Counted from the stretch's first letter, positions 34,846 to 44,174 are shown. The stretch: DNA of 64,000 bases from Effusibacillus dendaii (GCF_015097055.1 NZ_AP023366.1:906501-970500); one strand, 5' to 3'. Numbers and translations are program-made. Notes: generated by a model from the letters alone, not told the origin.

Positions 34846-35892
34846 TCAAATCGCCTGCACCATCTCCATCATGGGAACTACTACTGCCAATACAACGAAA
34901 CCGATAAAAACCCCCAAAACCACAATTATCACTGGCTCTGCCAGTTGAACCACAAGCTGCAGCAACCGATTCAGATCCGCTTCAATCTCTCTCGCCACAA
35001 ATCGGCAAACTCCACTCAAATCACCGCTTGCTTCTGCCGATCTGACTGCACGAACAAGCAGGGGGTCCATCCACTTCTGCGCCTGTAAAGCGCCGCTAAA
35101 CGTTTCACCCCGCAGCAACCGTTGCCGGATCGATTGCACCGTTTGCCGTTCCAGAGAAAACAGAGCGATTTTTTCATTTGTTTCCAGTGCCTGCAAAAGC
35201 GGAACCCCACACTCCGAGAGAACGGCAATTGTGTCCGCAAATCGGCTGGACGTCCAAAGTCTGTAAAAGCGGGCCGCGCCAGGAAAGACAAACGCAAACT
35301 GGAAAAACTGGACCTTGCGCGCAAATTTCGCCTTACGCACCAGAAACGAAAGACAAACCATCACACTTATCAACAAAAGGACAATCGGCAGGAAAGTTCG
35401 AATTTGTGCGGCAGCCGCAAACAAGAATTGAGTCTCTGAAGGAAGTTGAAAACCGAGGTTGTCATACATCGCTTGAAATCGTGGAAGTACCTGATACAGG
35501 ACAAATACAGCGGCAAACAGCATGAGGATCGTTACAATCAGGGGGTACACGAGGGAACTCACCAGTTTTTGCGTCCATTCGGACCGCCGTTGAAAATGTT
35601 CGGCCAGCCTTCTGAAGGATTGCGCCAAATCGCCCGTTTCTTCTCCAACCCGCACCATCGCCGTAACAAGAGGCGGGAACTGTTCGGCCTGCAATAAATT
35701 GGAGAGCATCTGTCCGGACTCGATCCCCGCAACAATAGATTCTAAACTGCGCGCTTCCCGTGCGCTGGACTGCTCCCACATCAACGTGAAGCTCGTATGG
35801 AGGGAGAGTCCGCTTTGTAAGAATCCGGCCATTCGTGCACAAAATCGGGAGATTTTCCTCCCTTTTCGCCAGACTCCTGCTTTTCTAAACAT
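34846..35892 (-). CDS. comGB: Competence pilus inner-membrane platform ComGB (GspF family)
   Basis: A 348-residue GspF/PilC-like protein with two T2SF repeats and three main membrane helices (SLVYPLIVTILMLFAAVFVLY, IVLLLISVMVCLSFLV, and near the C-terminus VIIVVLGVFIGFVVLAVVV). The N-terminal KISRFCARMAGFLQSGLSLH motif is conserved, so the reading overlaps comGA by up to 112 bases. Confidence 0.87.
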   Translation of the reverse strand: MFRKAGVWRKGRKISRFCARMAGFLQSGLSLHTSFTLMWEQSSAREARSLESIVAGIESGQMLSNLLQAEQFPPLVTAMVRVGEETGDLAQSFRRLAEHFQRRSEWTQKLVSSLVYPLIVTILMLFAAVFVLYQVLPRFQAMYDNLGFQLPSETQFLFAAAAQIRTFLPIVLLLISVMVCLSFLVRKAKFARKVQFFQFAFVFPGAARFYRLWTSSRFADTIAVLSECGVPLLQALETNEKIALFSLERQTVQSIRQRLLRGETFSGALQAQKWMDPLLVRAVRSAEASGDLSGVCRFVAREIEADLNRLLQLVVQLAEPVIIVVLGVFIGFVVLAVVVPMMEMVQAI

Positions 35893-36926
35893 CGCACATC
35901 CACTCCAAATATCCGTTCATATTCCTCTGCTGCCACCTCTCCTTCCAAAATGAGTTTATGGAGCGCCTGCTGCAAATCATTTACGGCAACCTGCGACGGC
36001 CGTCTTTCTGTAATCGCTCCCGTTTGCAGCCATGCCTGCACATCGTCTGTCACGGTCAACATCGAAAAAATCGCCCGGCGGCCACCAGCAACCCGTTTCA
36101 CTAACCGTTGGCTGATCACCGCTTTGACCGCCGCCGCAACCAGATACGGTTCCACGCCCAAATCAAGCAACCTGAGCAGCGCACCTTCACAATTGTAAGT
36201 ATGCAGCGTGGAAAGCACCAAATGGCCGGTCAATGCCGCACGAACTGCGATTTCGGCTGTTTCCCCGTCACGGATTTCCCCCACCATGATCACATCCGGG
36301 TCCTGACGCAGGATGGAACGCAACCCTTTTGCGAACGTAAGTCCTGCTTTTTCATTGATTTGCACCTGATTGATTCCTGCGATACGGCTTTCAACAGGGT
36401 CTTCCAGCGTTACAATATTCAACCGGTCCGTCTGCAGCGATCGCAAAATCGCAAATAAAGTAGTGGATTTTCCGCAACCTGTTGGTCCTGTGACAATCAG
36501 CATGCCATGCATTTGCGCCAGAACCCCCTGCAGTTCTTGCAGCAGATCGGGTTTCAGGCAAAGCTGCTGAATGCTGTCGAAAAGCGGTTGCCGACGCAAG
36601 AGCCGCAAGGCAAGCTTCTCACCGGATACGGTCGGCAACGACGACACCCGGACGTCGATCATTCCCTGTGACGTTTCCTGTTGAAAACTCCCGTCCTGCG
36701 GCATCCTTCGCTCGGCAATATCCATTTCGGCAAGCACTTTGATCCGCTGTACAAAACCGGCCTCACACAGGGGCACATCCGCCGGAAACAAATCTCCCTC
36801 ACCGCGAAAGCGCGTCTCATAGCCTGTCCCCGAAGGTTCGATATGGATGTCGCTGGCCCCTATTCGAATCGCCTTGTCAATCACATGCTGAACCCAATCG
36901 ATAACCGGATTCTCCATTTTTTCCAC
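35781..36926 (-). CDS. comGA: Competence pilus assembly ATPase ComGA (GspE family)
   Basis: A 381-residue secretion ATPase. Visible are IRIGASDIHIEP, DMAERRMPQDG-like DIAERRMPQDGS, Walker A GPTGCGKST, the Asp box TLEDPVES, Walker B RSILRQDPDVIMVGEIRDGET and the His box ALTGHLVLSTLHT. The C-terminal 35 residues (KSPDFVHEWPDS, SIRASR) look unconserved and are read through comGB, so the ancestral stop was probably lost or moved. First gene of comGA-GG; no ComK box was identified. Confidence 0.9.
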   Translation of the reverse strand: MEKMENPVIDWVQHVIDKAIRIGASDIHIEPSGTGYETRFRGEGDLFPADVPLCEAGFVQRIKVLAEMDIAERRMPQDGSFQQETSQGMIDVRVSSLPTVSGEKLALRLLRRQPLFDSIQQLCLKPDLLQELQGVLAQMHGMLIVTGPTGCGKSTTLFAILRSLQTDRLNIVTLEDPVESRIAGINQVQINEKAGLTFAKGLRSILRQDPDVIMVGEIRDGETAEIAVRAALTGHLVLSTLHTYNCEGALLRLLDLGVEPYLVAAAVKAVISQRLVKRVAGGRRAIFSMLTVTDDVQAWLQTGAITERRPSQVAVNDLQQALHKLILEGEVAAEEYERIFGVDVRCLEKQESGEKGGKSPDFVHEWPDSYKADSPSIRASR

Positions 36927-36999
36927 CTCCTATCCCATTCATTTTCCAATTAATTATTTAGCTATTACAACCATATTTTCCTTCTATATTTTTTAAAAA

Positions 37000-37046
37000 T
37001 TTTTCGACATAGAAACCAACCGTCTGGCAAACGACGTGTCGAAAAA
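37000..37046. repeat. Inverted repeat in the comGA/TauE divergent interval
   Basis: TTTTTCGACA (37000-37009) and TGTCGAAAAA (37037-37046), perfect 10-bp arms 27 bp apart. It may bind a looping regulator or form a weak stem. Confidence 0.5.
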
Positions 37047-37133
37047 ACAAACCTGATATGCTATATTGAGTGGGAACTTTTTAACGCAGACGACTTTTTT
37101 GCAAATCAATTCATGTTGAAAAGAGGCATCATC

Positions 37134-37940
37134 GTGGATATTGCTTGGATGGACCATTTGGAACTGTTGCTCATCGGAATTATGGCGGGATTTAGCGGAT
37201 CACTCGTAGGGTTAGGTGGCGCGTTCATCATCATTCCCACACTCGTGTTTCTTTACAATTTCCCGCCGCAATTGATCATCGGAACTTCGATGGCCGTCCT
37301 CTTCTTTAATTCGATTTCGAGTTCCTACACATACTCCCGACAACGAAAAATCGATTTCAAAAGCGGCTTCGGGTTTGCAATGGCCATGATTCCTGGCTCG
37401 GTGATCGGCGCCTTCGTTGCCGAATCGTTTTCCAGCAAGGCGTTTTATGTGATATACGGCATTATTCTTCTGTGTGTCGCCGGATTTTTGCTGTGGAAAC
37501 CCGACCAACCCGTCAAAAAGTTTCTGTCGCCAACCATCACCCGCTCCCTGACAGATGTGAATGGCATTACATACACCTATTCCTACCATCGGGGATTTGC
37601 CCTGATTGCCAGTTTCTTTATCGGATTCATCTCTTCTCTTTTGGGCATCGGCGGGGGAGCGTTTCTGGTTCCCATCATGGTTCTGCTGCTGGGATTTCCG
37701 CCTCATATTGCGACAGCAACGTCCATGTTTGCGATCATGTTGTCTGCTGTTATCGGTACAGCGTCGCATGCAGCGCTGCAAAACGTCATGTGGTTGAAGG
37801 TGTTGTTTCTGGCGCCCGGCGCGTTTATCGGCGGACAGTTGGGAGCCCGGACAGCGGCGAAGTTGAAGGGAAAAACCATCATGCGGATTTTGGCCTGCCT
37901 GTTGATTGTGATCGCCTTTCGCTTGATTCTTAAATCGTGA
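37134..37940 (+). CDS. TauE/SafE-family sulfite/anion permease
   Basis: A 268-residue permease with about 8 hydrophobic helices and two half-repeats (MAGFSGSLVGLGGAFIIIP, FISSLLGIGGGAFLVPIM), the hallmark of the TauE/SafE (DUF81) family that moves sulfite, sulfonate or related anions. The GTG at 37134 with AGAGG upstream is preferred to the ATG at 37113. It ends 11 bases inside the convergent peptidase gene. Confidence 0.87.
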   Translation: MDIAWMDHLELLLIGIMAGFSGSLVGLGGAFIIIPTLVFLYNFPPQLIIGTSMAVLFFNSISSSYTYSRQRKIDFKSGFGFAMAMIPGSVIGAFVAESFSSKAFYVIYGIILLCVAGFLLWKPDQPVKKFLSPTITRSLTDVNGITYTYSYHRGFALIASFFIGFISSLLGIGGGAFLVPIMVLLLGFPPHIATATSMFAIMLSAVIGTASHAALQNVMWLKVLFLAPGAFIGGQLGARTAAKLKGKTIMRILACLLIVIAFRLILKS

Positions 37941-38334
37941 AAAACTCCTGCCGTTCCAACCGATTCCCTATTTTCCTATAAAGCGCGGCTACCGGCTTGT
38001 CCGGTTGCTGCAGGGAAACGATCAGCAAATTTGACTCCGGATACAGGAACTGTTCCCGATCCTCCTGGGAAGGAACAGGAGGTGCGGAAGGATGCGAGTG
38101 GACAATTGCCACCAATCGCTCTTGTGTTGTCTCCAGTTCATGCAGCAAAGAAACCCATTCAGTCGGCGATACGGCAAAATGGGTCTGATCCATGGCGATA
38201 TTTTGGAGCGGATGGTAACGCACCGCTTGTCCGCGCCCCAGCAGTGCGCCCACTCCTTCTCCAGGCAGTTCTCTCTTTAAATGTGCGACCAATTCATCCC
38301 AAACCTGTCTTCCGATCCGCATGTTCCACGTCAC
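37930..38334 (-). CDS. JAMM/M67-family metallopeptidase
   Basis: A 134-residue single-domain JAB1/MPN protein. The JAMM zinc motif is complete: Glu in the GEGVGALLG region and HSHPSAPPVPSQED (HxH, seven residues, SxxD). Such bacterial proteins remove ubiquitin-like or sulfur-carrier C-terminal residues or act in other isopeptide cleavage; a partner is not seen. It lies just after obg in the same orientation and probably is cotranscribed. Confidence 0.85.
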   Translation of the reverse strand: MTWNMRIGRQVWDELVAHLKRELPGEGVGALLGRGQAVRYHPLQNIAMDQTHFAVSPTEWVSLLHELETTQERLVAIVHSHPSAPPVPSQEDREQFLYPESNLLIVSLQQPDKPVAALYRKIGNRLERQEFFTI

Positions 38335-38339
38335 GATTC

Positions 38340-39626
38340 TTATTCGACAAAATCGAATTCCAACTCGCCGATTCGGATTGTTGAGCCGTCTTCGGCCCCC
38401 CGCTTCCGAAGCGCATCGTCCACACCCATCTGTTTCAAAATCCGCTGGAATCGTTTCACCGCATCATACTGATCGAAGTTGGTCATCTTGATCAGTTTCT
38501 CGATTTTTGCCGAATGGACGACAAACACTTCATTATCCCGCGAGATCGTAAACTCATCCGGCTCTTCTTCCAACCGGTAAACCTTCCGTTCCTCGACAAC
38601 CGGTTCGTCTATCAGCGTTTCATCCCGTTCCGGCAGACTGTCGAGCAAATCTGCAATCGCATAAAGGAGCTGTTGGACACCTTCTTTTGTGACGCCGGAG
38701 ATTGGATAAACGGGGGTATCCGCGCCCAATTTCTTGCGGAATTCAGCAAGCTGTTCCTCCGCACCGGGCAAATCCATCTTGTTGGCAACGACAATCATCG
38801 GCCGCTCCGCCAATTTTTCGTTGTAAAGTTTCAATTCTTCGTTAATCTTCAAATAATCTTCCCACGGGTCACGCCCTTCCGCAGCCGCCATATCGACCAC
38901 ATGAACGATCACTTTCGTCCGTTCCACATGACGCAAAAATTGGTCTCCCAATCCATGTCCCTCATGGGCTCCCTCAATCAATCCCGGCAAATCAGCCAAT
39001 ACAAAACTGCGGCCGTCGCCGCTCTCCACCACGCCCAAATTCGGTGAAATCGTCGTAAAATGATAGGCTCCGATTTTCGGTTTGGCTGCGGAAACAACGG
39101 ATAAAAGAGTCGATTTACCGACGCTCGGAAATCCAACCAGACCGACATCCGCTATCACTTTCAGCTCCAAGCGAATCCACCGCTCTTGCCCCGGTTCCCC
39201 CTTCTCGGCGATTTCCGGCGCTTTGTTGGCAGCTGTCGCAAAACGGGTGTTGCCCCGGCCGCCCCGGCCGCCCCGCGCCACTACGAGGCGCTGTCCATGC
39301 CGCGTCAAATCCCCGAGAAATTCACCCGTATCCGCATCTGACACGGTCGTTCCCGGCGGTACTTTTACCAGCAAATCCTCCGCGTTGGCGCCATGCTGAT
39401 TTTTCGTCTTTCCATATTCGCCCCGGGGTGCTTTAAAATGGCGTTGGTACCTAAAATCGAGCAGCGTGCGGAGACCCTCGTCGACCACCAGTACAACGTC
39501 TCCTCCTTTACCGCCGTCACCGCCAGCCGGACCGCCTTCCGGAACGTATTTTTCACGGCGAAACGAAACGATCCCGTTGCCGCCGTCGCCTCCTTTAACA
39601 TATACCTGCGCTGTATCCACAAACAC
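38340..39626 (-). CDS. obg: GTPase Obg/CgtA
   Basis: A 428-residue essential ribosome-assembly GTPase. The N-terminal glycine-rich Obg fold ([20 protein letters not shown]) is followed by the G domain with GFPSVGKST (G1), TTISPNLG (G2), DLPGLIEGA (G3) and NKMDLP (G4), and a C-terminal OCT domain. The start is GTG at 39626 after AGGTGAAG. It follows spo0B by 6 bases, as in Bacillus. Confidence 0.96.
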   Translation of the reverse strand: MFVDTAQVYVKGGDGGNGIVSFRREKYVPEGGPAGGDGGKGGDVVLVVDEGLRTLLDFRYQRHFKAPRGEYGKTKNQHGANAEDLLVKVPPGTTVSDADTGEFLGDLTRHGQRLVVARGGRGGRGNTRFATAANKAPEIAEKGEPGQERWIRLELKVIADVGLVGFPSVGKSTLLSVVSAAKPKIGAYHFTTISPNLGVVESGDGRSFVLADLPGLIEGAHEGHGLGDQFLRHVERTKVIVHVVDMAAAEGRDPWEDYLKINEELKLYNEKLAERPMIVVANKMDLPGAEEQLAEFRKKLGADTPVYPISGVTKEGVQQLLYAIADLLDSLPERDETLIDEPVVEERKVYRLEEEPDEFTISRDNEVFVVHSAKIEKLIKMTNFDQYDAVKRFQRILKQMGVDDALRKRGAEDGSTIRIGELEFDFVE

Positions 39627-39632
39627 GTATCT

Positions 39633-40385
39633 TCACCTGACTTCCAATAACAATCTGTATGCATTCTGTTCATTCCCCGTTTGTACAACCCAACCACTGT
39701 CTATCAGTTCTTCGGTCAGACCTTCCATATATGTATCAGTTACATCTTCTCCTAAAACATCAAGAGTTATTGCAAGCTTTCCCCTTTGTTTGGCGGCGCG
39801 TACCACCCATTCCACACAAATCCCCAACTCCTGACACAAATCTTCTCCCATGTCAGCCAATTGCAGAATGGCATCAGCCAGTTTCCGCTCCTCCCCCCCT
39901 GAAAACGCAGCGGTATTTTCCAATTCTACAACAAACTTCAGCATATTGCCCTGTAAATCACGCTGCACCAGCCGATAACCGAGTTCTGTCCCCGGCAGGT
40001 TGGATAAGGCAGACTGCCGCTGCGCCTCCCCAATCATCTTCTCAACCGGGTCCAGCAATTTCTCGTATTTTCCGAGCTGGAGGTACCCCTTTACCAGCTG
40101 GACATGATTCATCATATTATGCCGACTTTCTGCCAGCATGTAAAGCGCTGCCTGCATTCGGTCCGCCTCCATTTGCCGCAAATCGCTATGCAAAAATCGC
40201 GGCAGAAAGCCGCCCGTGCCTAATGCAGACAACAGCAACAAGCCAAATCCGGCAAATGCGGCCGACCCCTGGTTGGGGACAGCGATCCCATACACCAGCA
40301 ATCCGGCTGCCGCCGCCAACTGCAGCAACGCCAATCGCGTTAGCCATCGCCAAATCTGTAAATTGGGCGGTGCATCCTGTTTCAC
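39633..40385 (-). CDS. spo0B: Membrane-anchored Spo0B-type phosphotransferase
   Basis: A 250-residue protein directly upstream of obg. The Spo0B helix with phosphorylatable His is present: AESRHNMMNHVQLVKGYLQL, His89. In Bacillus Spo0B is soluble and about 190 residues; here two hydrophobic segments (about 12-33 and 42-63) precede the domain, so the protein is probably membrane-bound. It relays phosphate from Spo0F to Spo0A (family knowledge). GTG start with GGAGAG. The C-terminal domain is poorly conserved, as usual. Confidence 0.83.
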   Translation of the reverse strand: MKQDAPPNLQIWRWLTRLALLQLAAAAGLLVYGIAVPNQGSAAFAGFGLLLLSALGTGGFLPRFLHSDLRQMEADRMQAALYMLAESRHNMMNHVQLVKGYLQLGKYEKLLDPVEKMIGEAQRQSALSNLPGTELGYRLVQRDLQGNMLKFVVELENTAAFSGGEERKLADAILQLADMGEDLCQELGICVEWVVRAAKQRGKLAITLDVLGEDVTDTYMEGLTEELIDSGWVVQTGNEQNAYRLLLEVR

Positions 40386-40425
40386 ACTTTACTCTCCAAT
40401 CCGCGAGCAAAATCGATTCTATCGC

Positions 40426-41223
40426 TCAATATCCTCTCTGTCTTGCCTGCGTCCCCCCGCGTTTGTCCAGTATAGAACGCCATTCCACATTTACCACATA
40501 AGGCATCTCAAGGCTGTATACAAGAGAATCCTGCAGGCGTTTTTTCCATACCCGCAAGTCTTCTACCGTATACCCCTGCAGCAGAGATAGTGAAACATCT
40601 ACTTTCTGGTTATCCACCTTGACCGAATGAATCTGAATCTCCGGCCCCGCCTCGATCTCCGTTAACTCCCGAATATACTGCGGGTGGATCGTTACTTTCC
40701 CGCTCAAATACATCGGTTTCACCAGCGTGACCTCTTCTTTGCGCCTCCCCATCAGAATCACCAGTTTGCGAAACCATCCGCCCGTATATGTTTTTTCCAC
40801 TTCAACCGGTCGGATCGGAATTACATGATATCCCTGGGAACGCTGTTGTTTGGCAAGCGCCAGTTCCTCCTCTGACTGAAAAGACTCGATCGGAATCCAC
40901 TCAATCTCGCCGGACAACTCAAGCCGGGCGGCAATGCGGCGGATCATCTTTTGCGAGGTTCCGATGATCAGCAGCCGTTCAATATGCAACTGCCGGATCG
41001 CGTCGTACACTTCCTGCCGATGGCTGTCCGAGAAAAAAATCGCCCGCTTCGTAGCTGCGTACATCGAGCGTTCGTTTTTGGCCGATTTACCCGCCACTCT
41101 CATTTTATTCACGATCAAAATCCCATCGTCGATCACAGCGTCAATCTGGTATCGGGCGACCACTTCGCTCGCCCGATGGCTCTTTCCCGTGCCACTCTTG
41201 CCGTACAATCCATATATTTTCAA
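40426..41223 (-). CDS. P-loop NTPase fused to an Asp23-like domain, function unknown
   Basis: A 265-residue protein I can only partly place. The N-terminus is a P-loop (YGLYGKSGTGKSHRA) in a short nucleotide-binding domain (Walker B-like LLIIGTS). The C-terminal 90 residues (KVTIHPQYIRELTEI, VDVSLSLLQGY, VVNVEW) resemble an Asp23/Gls24 fold. TTG at 41223 with GGAGGG is preferred to 41250. It is 40 bases upstream of spo0B and is probably the first gene of that operon. Confidence 0.65.
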   Translation of the reverse strand: MKIYGLYGKSGTGKSHRASEVVARYQIDAVIDDGILIVNKMRVAGKSAKNERSMYAATKRAIFFSDSHRQEVYDAIRQLHIERLLIIGTSQKMIRRIAARLELSGEIEWIPIESFQSEEELALAKQQRSQGYHVIPIRPVEVEKTYTGGWFRKLVILMGRRKEEVTLVKPMYLSGKVTIHPQYIRELTEIEAGPEIQIHSVKVDNQKVDVSLSLLQGYTVEDLRVWKKRLQDSLVYSLEMPYVVNVEWRSILDKRGGTQARQRGY

Positions 41224-41257
41224 ACCTGGATCCCTCCAAAAACTAACCAAAAAACAT

Positions 41258-41285
41258 TTGTGTGGAAATACAAACTTGTTATAAT
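41258..41285 (+). promoter_or_regulatory. Promoter of the second gntR
   Basis: TTGTGT (41258-41263), 16 bases, TATAAT (41280-41285), about 20 bases before the gene. Confidence 0.55.
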
Positions 41286-41311
41286 GAACCTAGGAAATGA
41301 GGTGGCATCGT

Positions 41312-41974
41312 TTGGAACATTTCGGACAATCATTGCCAGAACAAATTGCGGAACGAATTGCGCAACGGATATTGGAAGGAGAATTGCAACTCGGCTCCCG
41401 ATTGAAAGAAGCGTCGCTTGCGGAAGAATTCGGAACAAGTCGAGCCCCGATTCGGGAAGCGCTCTACATTTTAACCTTGCAGGGACTCGTGGAACGGATG
41501 CCTCGCAAAGGGGCCGTTGTCAAAAGTTACACGAGTAAAGAACTCACCCAATTATACCAAGTTCGCTGCCATTTAGAAGAATTCGCGCTGTCTGAAATTT
41601 CTTTGCCATTGTCAGATTACGGAAAACAAGCTTTCAATACCATATTAGACCAGATGGGAAATGCCGTCAAAAACAAAGATTTTCACGAATATGCAAATTT
41701 AAACATGCAGTTTCACCGGACTCTCTTCGACTTGGCGGACAACAAAATTCTAGCCAGTCTGTATGATCATTTGGAAATTCCTTTGCAGTTTCTGTTAAAA
41801 TTGTCTGTCGGCAATGAACAGACTTTGGTGCAATCGCATCAGGAACACCAGCAAATTGTCTCTCTTCTCTTCGACGGGCAGCGTGACAAAGCGCTGGAGG
41901 CGTTGAAACAACACGATTTGGACAGTTTGTCCCGCGTTTCAAAATATGTAAGCCGATTTAAAGAAAACAATTGA
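41312..41974 (+). CDS. GntR-family regulator (FCD domain), linked to the 15-mer regulon
   Basis: A 220-residue FadR-subfamily regulator: LPEQIAERIAQRILEGELQL, EASLAEEFGTSRAPIREALY and an FCD domain (HEYANLNMQFHRTLFDLADN). The TTG at 41312 with AGGTGG is preferred to the ATG at 41297. It lies immediately upstream of a promoter with a TGTCGACAATCGACA site, so it is the best candidate for the protein that binds that sequence here and at livK. Ligand unknown, likely an acid or its CoA ester. Confidence 0.87.
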   Translation: MEHFGQSLPEQIAERIAQRILEGELQLGSRLKEASLAEEFGTSRAPIREALYILTLQGLVERMPRKGAVVKSYTSKELTQLYQVRCHLEEFALSEISLPLSDYGKQAFNTILDQMGNAVKNKDFHEYANLNMQFHRTLFDLADNKILASLYDHLEIPLQFLLKLSVGNEQTLVQSHQEHQQIVSLLFDGQRDKALEALKQHDLDSLSRVSKYVSRFKENN

Positions 41975-42020
41975 CAGACAAGATCGAATTTTTATATGAT
42001 TAAATTGTCGACAATCGACA
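41971..42020 (+). promoter_or_regulatory. Promoter and operator of the crotonase-CaiB operon
   Basis: TTGACA (41971-41976), 18 bases, TATGAT (41995-42000), then 5 bases and TGTCGACAATCGACA (42006-42020). The first part ATTGTCGACAAT (42004-42015) is a perfect palindrome over the expected start site. Confidence 0.85.
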
Positions 42021-42072
42021 CTAGCTTGTCTATTTATATAGGTCTTAGTCCTAACTGATGCATTTTTATTTA

Positions 42073-42087
42073 TGTCGACAATCGACA
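42073..42087 (+). promoter_or_regulatory. Second copy of the operator 15-mer
   Basis: TGTCGACAATCGACA again, same orientation, 67 bp downstream of the first, just before the ribosome binding site of the hydratase gene. Confidence 0.85.
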
Positions 42088-42101
42088 AAGGGGTGACAGA
42101 T

Positions 42102-42932
42102 ATGCATGTACTCGTATACCGGAAACCGGATGAAGGGTCGATACGGTTGCAGCAAAGCCGCAAAATGGCCATTATTACCATCAATCGCGAACAAAAACGA
42201 AACGCTTTATCGCGAGATTTTTGGCAGCAATTGTATGAAATGGTGTCCCATGTACACCACTCCCGCCGTTCCGAATTGTTGATTATTCGGGGACAAGGGG
42301 ATTCGTTTACTTCCGGGTCTGACATTGCGGAATTTAGCCGCATGTCGCTGCCGGAAGTCGATGAAGCATTCGAAATGATGGAGAAAGCAATCTCCGCCGT
42401 AGAACGAATTCCGATTCCGACAATCGGCATGATTACAGGCGTTGCGATGGGAGCCGGATTTGAGCTTGCACTCGCCTGCGACATACGAATCGGTTGCGAG
42501 AAAACAAAAATGGGGATTCCGGTGGGGCGGCTCGGCATTACATTGAGTCCGAAGTTTGCCAAGCGTCTGGTCGATCTGCTGGGGCCCAGCCGAGCCAAAG
42601 ATCTCGTCTATACGGGTCGTGTATACGCCGGAGAGGAGGCCTATCGACTCGGTCTGTTAAACTATTATACCTCGTCAGCCGAATTAAGTGCCGCCACCCT
42701 GCAACTGGCCAATACAATCCAGCACCAGTCTCCCGCGTCGCTTCGCGCCATTAAACAGTCTGTTTCCTACTGCGTACAAATGACGGAGCCGGCCTGGAAC
42801 GATCGAGGCTTCCCTTATTTTGTCGATGAACACGACTTCCCGGAAGGCGTGAAAGCATATGTAGAAAAACGATCGCCCAAATTTGAACGATCCGCGTGGA
42901 GGTATAAAAATGAAACCGTTACAAGGCATTAA
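42102..42932 (+). CDS. Enoyl-CoA hydratase/isomerase family protein
   Basis: A 276-residue crotonase-fold protein. The oxyanion-hole segments are SGSDIAEFSRM and GMITGVAMGAGFELALACDI. The second acidic residue at the position of hydratase Glu164 seems to be replaced near VGRLGITLSP, so isomerase or another crotonase reaction is possible. The ATG at 42102 follows GGGGTGACAGAT; the earlier ATG at 42072 lies inside the operator and is rejected. First gene of a two-gene operon with the CoA transferase. Confidence 0.88.
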   Translation: MHVLVYRKPDEGSIRLQQSRKMAIITINREQKRNALSRDFWQQLYEMVSHVHHSRRSELLIIRGQGDSFTSGSDIAEFSRMSLPEVDEAFEMMEKAISAVERIPIPTIGMITGVAMGAGFELALACDIRIGCEKTKMGIPVGRLGITLSPKFAKRLVDLLGPSRAKDLVYTGRVYAGEEAYRLGLLNYYTSSAELSAATLQLANTIQHQSPASLRAIKQSVSYCVQMTEPAWNDRGFPYFVDEHDFPEGVKAYVEKRSPKFERSAWRYKNETVTRH

Positions 42933-44127
42933 AGTACTTGATCTTTCCCGGATTTTGAGCGGACCTTTTTGTACGATGGTGCTAGCCGATATGGGAGCGG
43001 AAGTCATCAAAATCGAACCGCCGCAAGGCGACGACACACGCGCTTGGGGCCCCCCGTTTGTCGGCAGTGAGAGCGCCTATTTTCTCAGCATTAACCGGAA
43101 CAAACGAAGCATCGTGTTAAATCTTAAAACTGCCGAAGGCAGAGGTATTTTTCTTGATCTTGTCAAATCGGCCGATGTAGTCGTGGAAAACTTCCGCCCC
43201 GGGACGATTGACAAATTGGGCGTCGGTTATGAGGTGCTAAAACAGCGGAACGAACGGATCATTCTTGCCTCCATCTCCGGGTTCGGACAAACAGGCCCTT
43301 ACGCCATGCTGCCCGGTTATGATGTGATCGCACAAGGCATGGGCGGTTTGATGTCTGTCACGGGAGAACCGGGGCGTCCACCTGTAAAAGGCGGTTTCTC
43401 GTTGGCTGACGTGGGAACCGGCATGTGGGCTGTGATTGGAATTTTGCTGGCGTTGCAAGCTCGCAACAAAACTGGAAAAGGACAGTGGGTGGACTCTTCG
43501 TTGCTGGAAACGATGATCTCTTGGCAGACCTACTTGGCAGGCAACTACTTTGCCAGCGGGAAAAACCCGCAACCGCTTGGCGGCGCCCATCCGAACATCT
43601 GTCCTTATCAGGTGTTTCCTGCGGCAGACGGGTACTTCAACATTGCGGTCGGCAATGACTCCTTATGGAGAACATTCTGCAAAGTGATGGAACTGGATAT
43701 TGTAGACGATCCGCGTTATGCGACAAATCCGAAACGGGTAGAGAATCGCGACGAACTGGTTCCGTTTTTGGAAACTATATTCCGCACGAAACCGTTCAAA
43801 CATTGGGTGGATTTGTTAAGCAACGCGGGCGTTCCGGCTGGTCCCGTTTACCAGTTGTCCGACTTGTACGAGGATCCTCACGTATTGGCACGCGATATGC
43901 TCGTGACGATGCAGCACCCCAAAATCGGTGAGATCAAACAGGTCGGCATCCCGGTCAAAATGTCGGACACACCTGGCGAAATCGTTTCCCCACCGCCGCT
44001 GCTCGGTCAACATTCGCGGGAGATCCTGCGCGAATTGGGATTTAGCGACAGCGATATTGCGGAACTGTACAAAAGTGGCGTGACCGCTGGGGAACCTTTA
44101 GAGTCAAGCGACAACCAAACAGCCTAA
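42910..44127 (+). CDS. CaiB/BaiF-family CoA transferase
   Basis: A 405-residue type III CoA transferase. LSRILSGPFCTMVLADMGAE, KIEPPQGDDTRAWGPP and the catalytic Asp region GGFSLADVGTG are present; length is normal. It moves CoA from an acyl-CoA donor to an acid, activating the substrate of the pathway. It overlaps the 3' end of the hydratase by 23 bases, with GGAGG upstream. The acid acceptor is unknown. Confidence 0.92.
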   Translation: MKPLQGIKVLDLSRILSGPFCTMVLADMGAEVIKIEPPQGDDTRAWGPPFVGSESAYFLSINRNKRSIVLNLKTAEGRGIFLDLVKSADVVVENFRPGTIDKLGVGYEVLKQRNERIILASISGFGQTGPYAMLPGYDVIAQGMGGLMSVTGEPGRPPVKGGFSLADVGTGMWAVIGILLALQARNKTGKGQWVDSSLLETMISWQTYLAGNYFASGKNPQPLGGAHPNICPYQVFPAADGYFNIAVGNDSLWRTFCKVMELDIVDDPRYATNPKRVENRDELVPFLETIFRTKPFKHWVDLLSNAGVPAGPVYQLSDLYEDPHVLARDMLVTMQHPKIGEIKQVGIPVKMSDTPGEIVSPPPLLGQHSREILRELGFSDSDIAELYKSGVTAGEPLESSDNQTA

Positions 44128-44174
44128 ACGGTTGCTAAGCCGTGTCAACGATCCCCTTTATATGTCGTAATTGC

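Noticed and set aside
39659-40501. 280-residue plus-strand frame
   Set aside because: Antisense to spo0B, Pro/Ser/His-rich, no motif.
42072-42101. Upstream ATG of the enoyl-CoA hydratase
   Set aside because: It lies within the operator copy and lacks a ribosome binding site; the ATG at 42102 has one.
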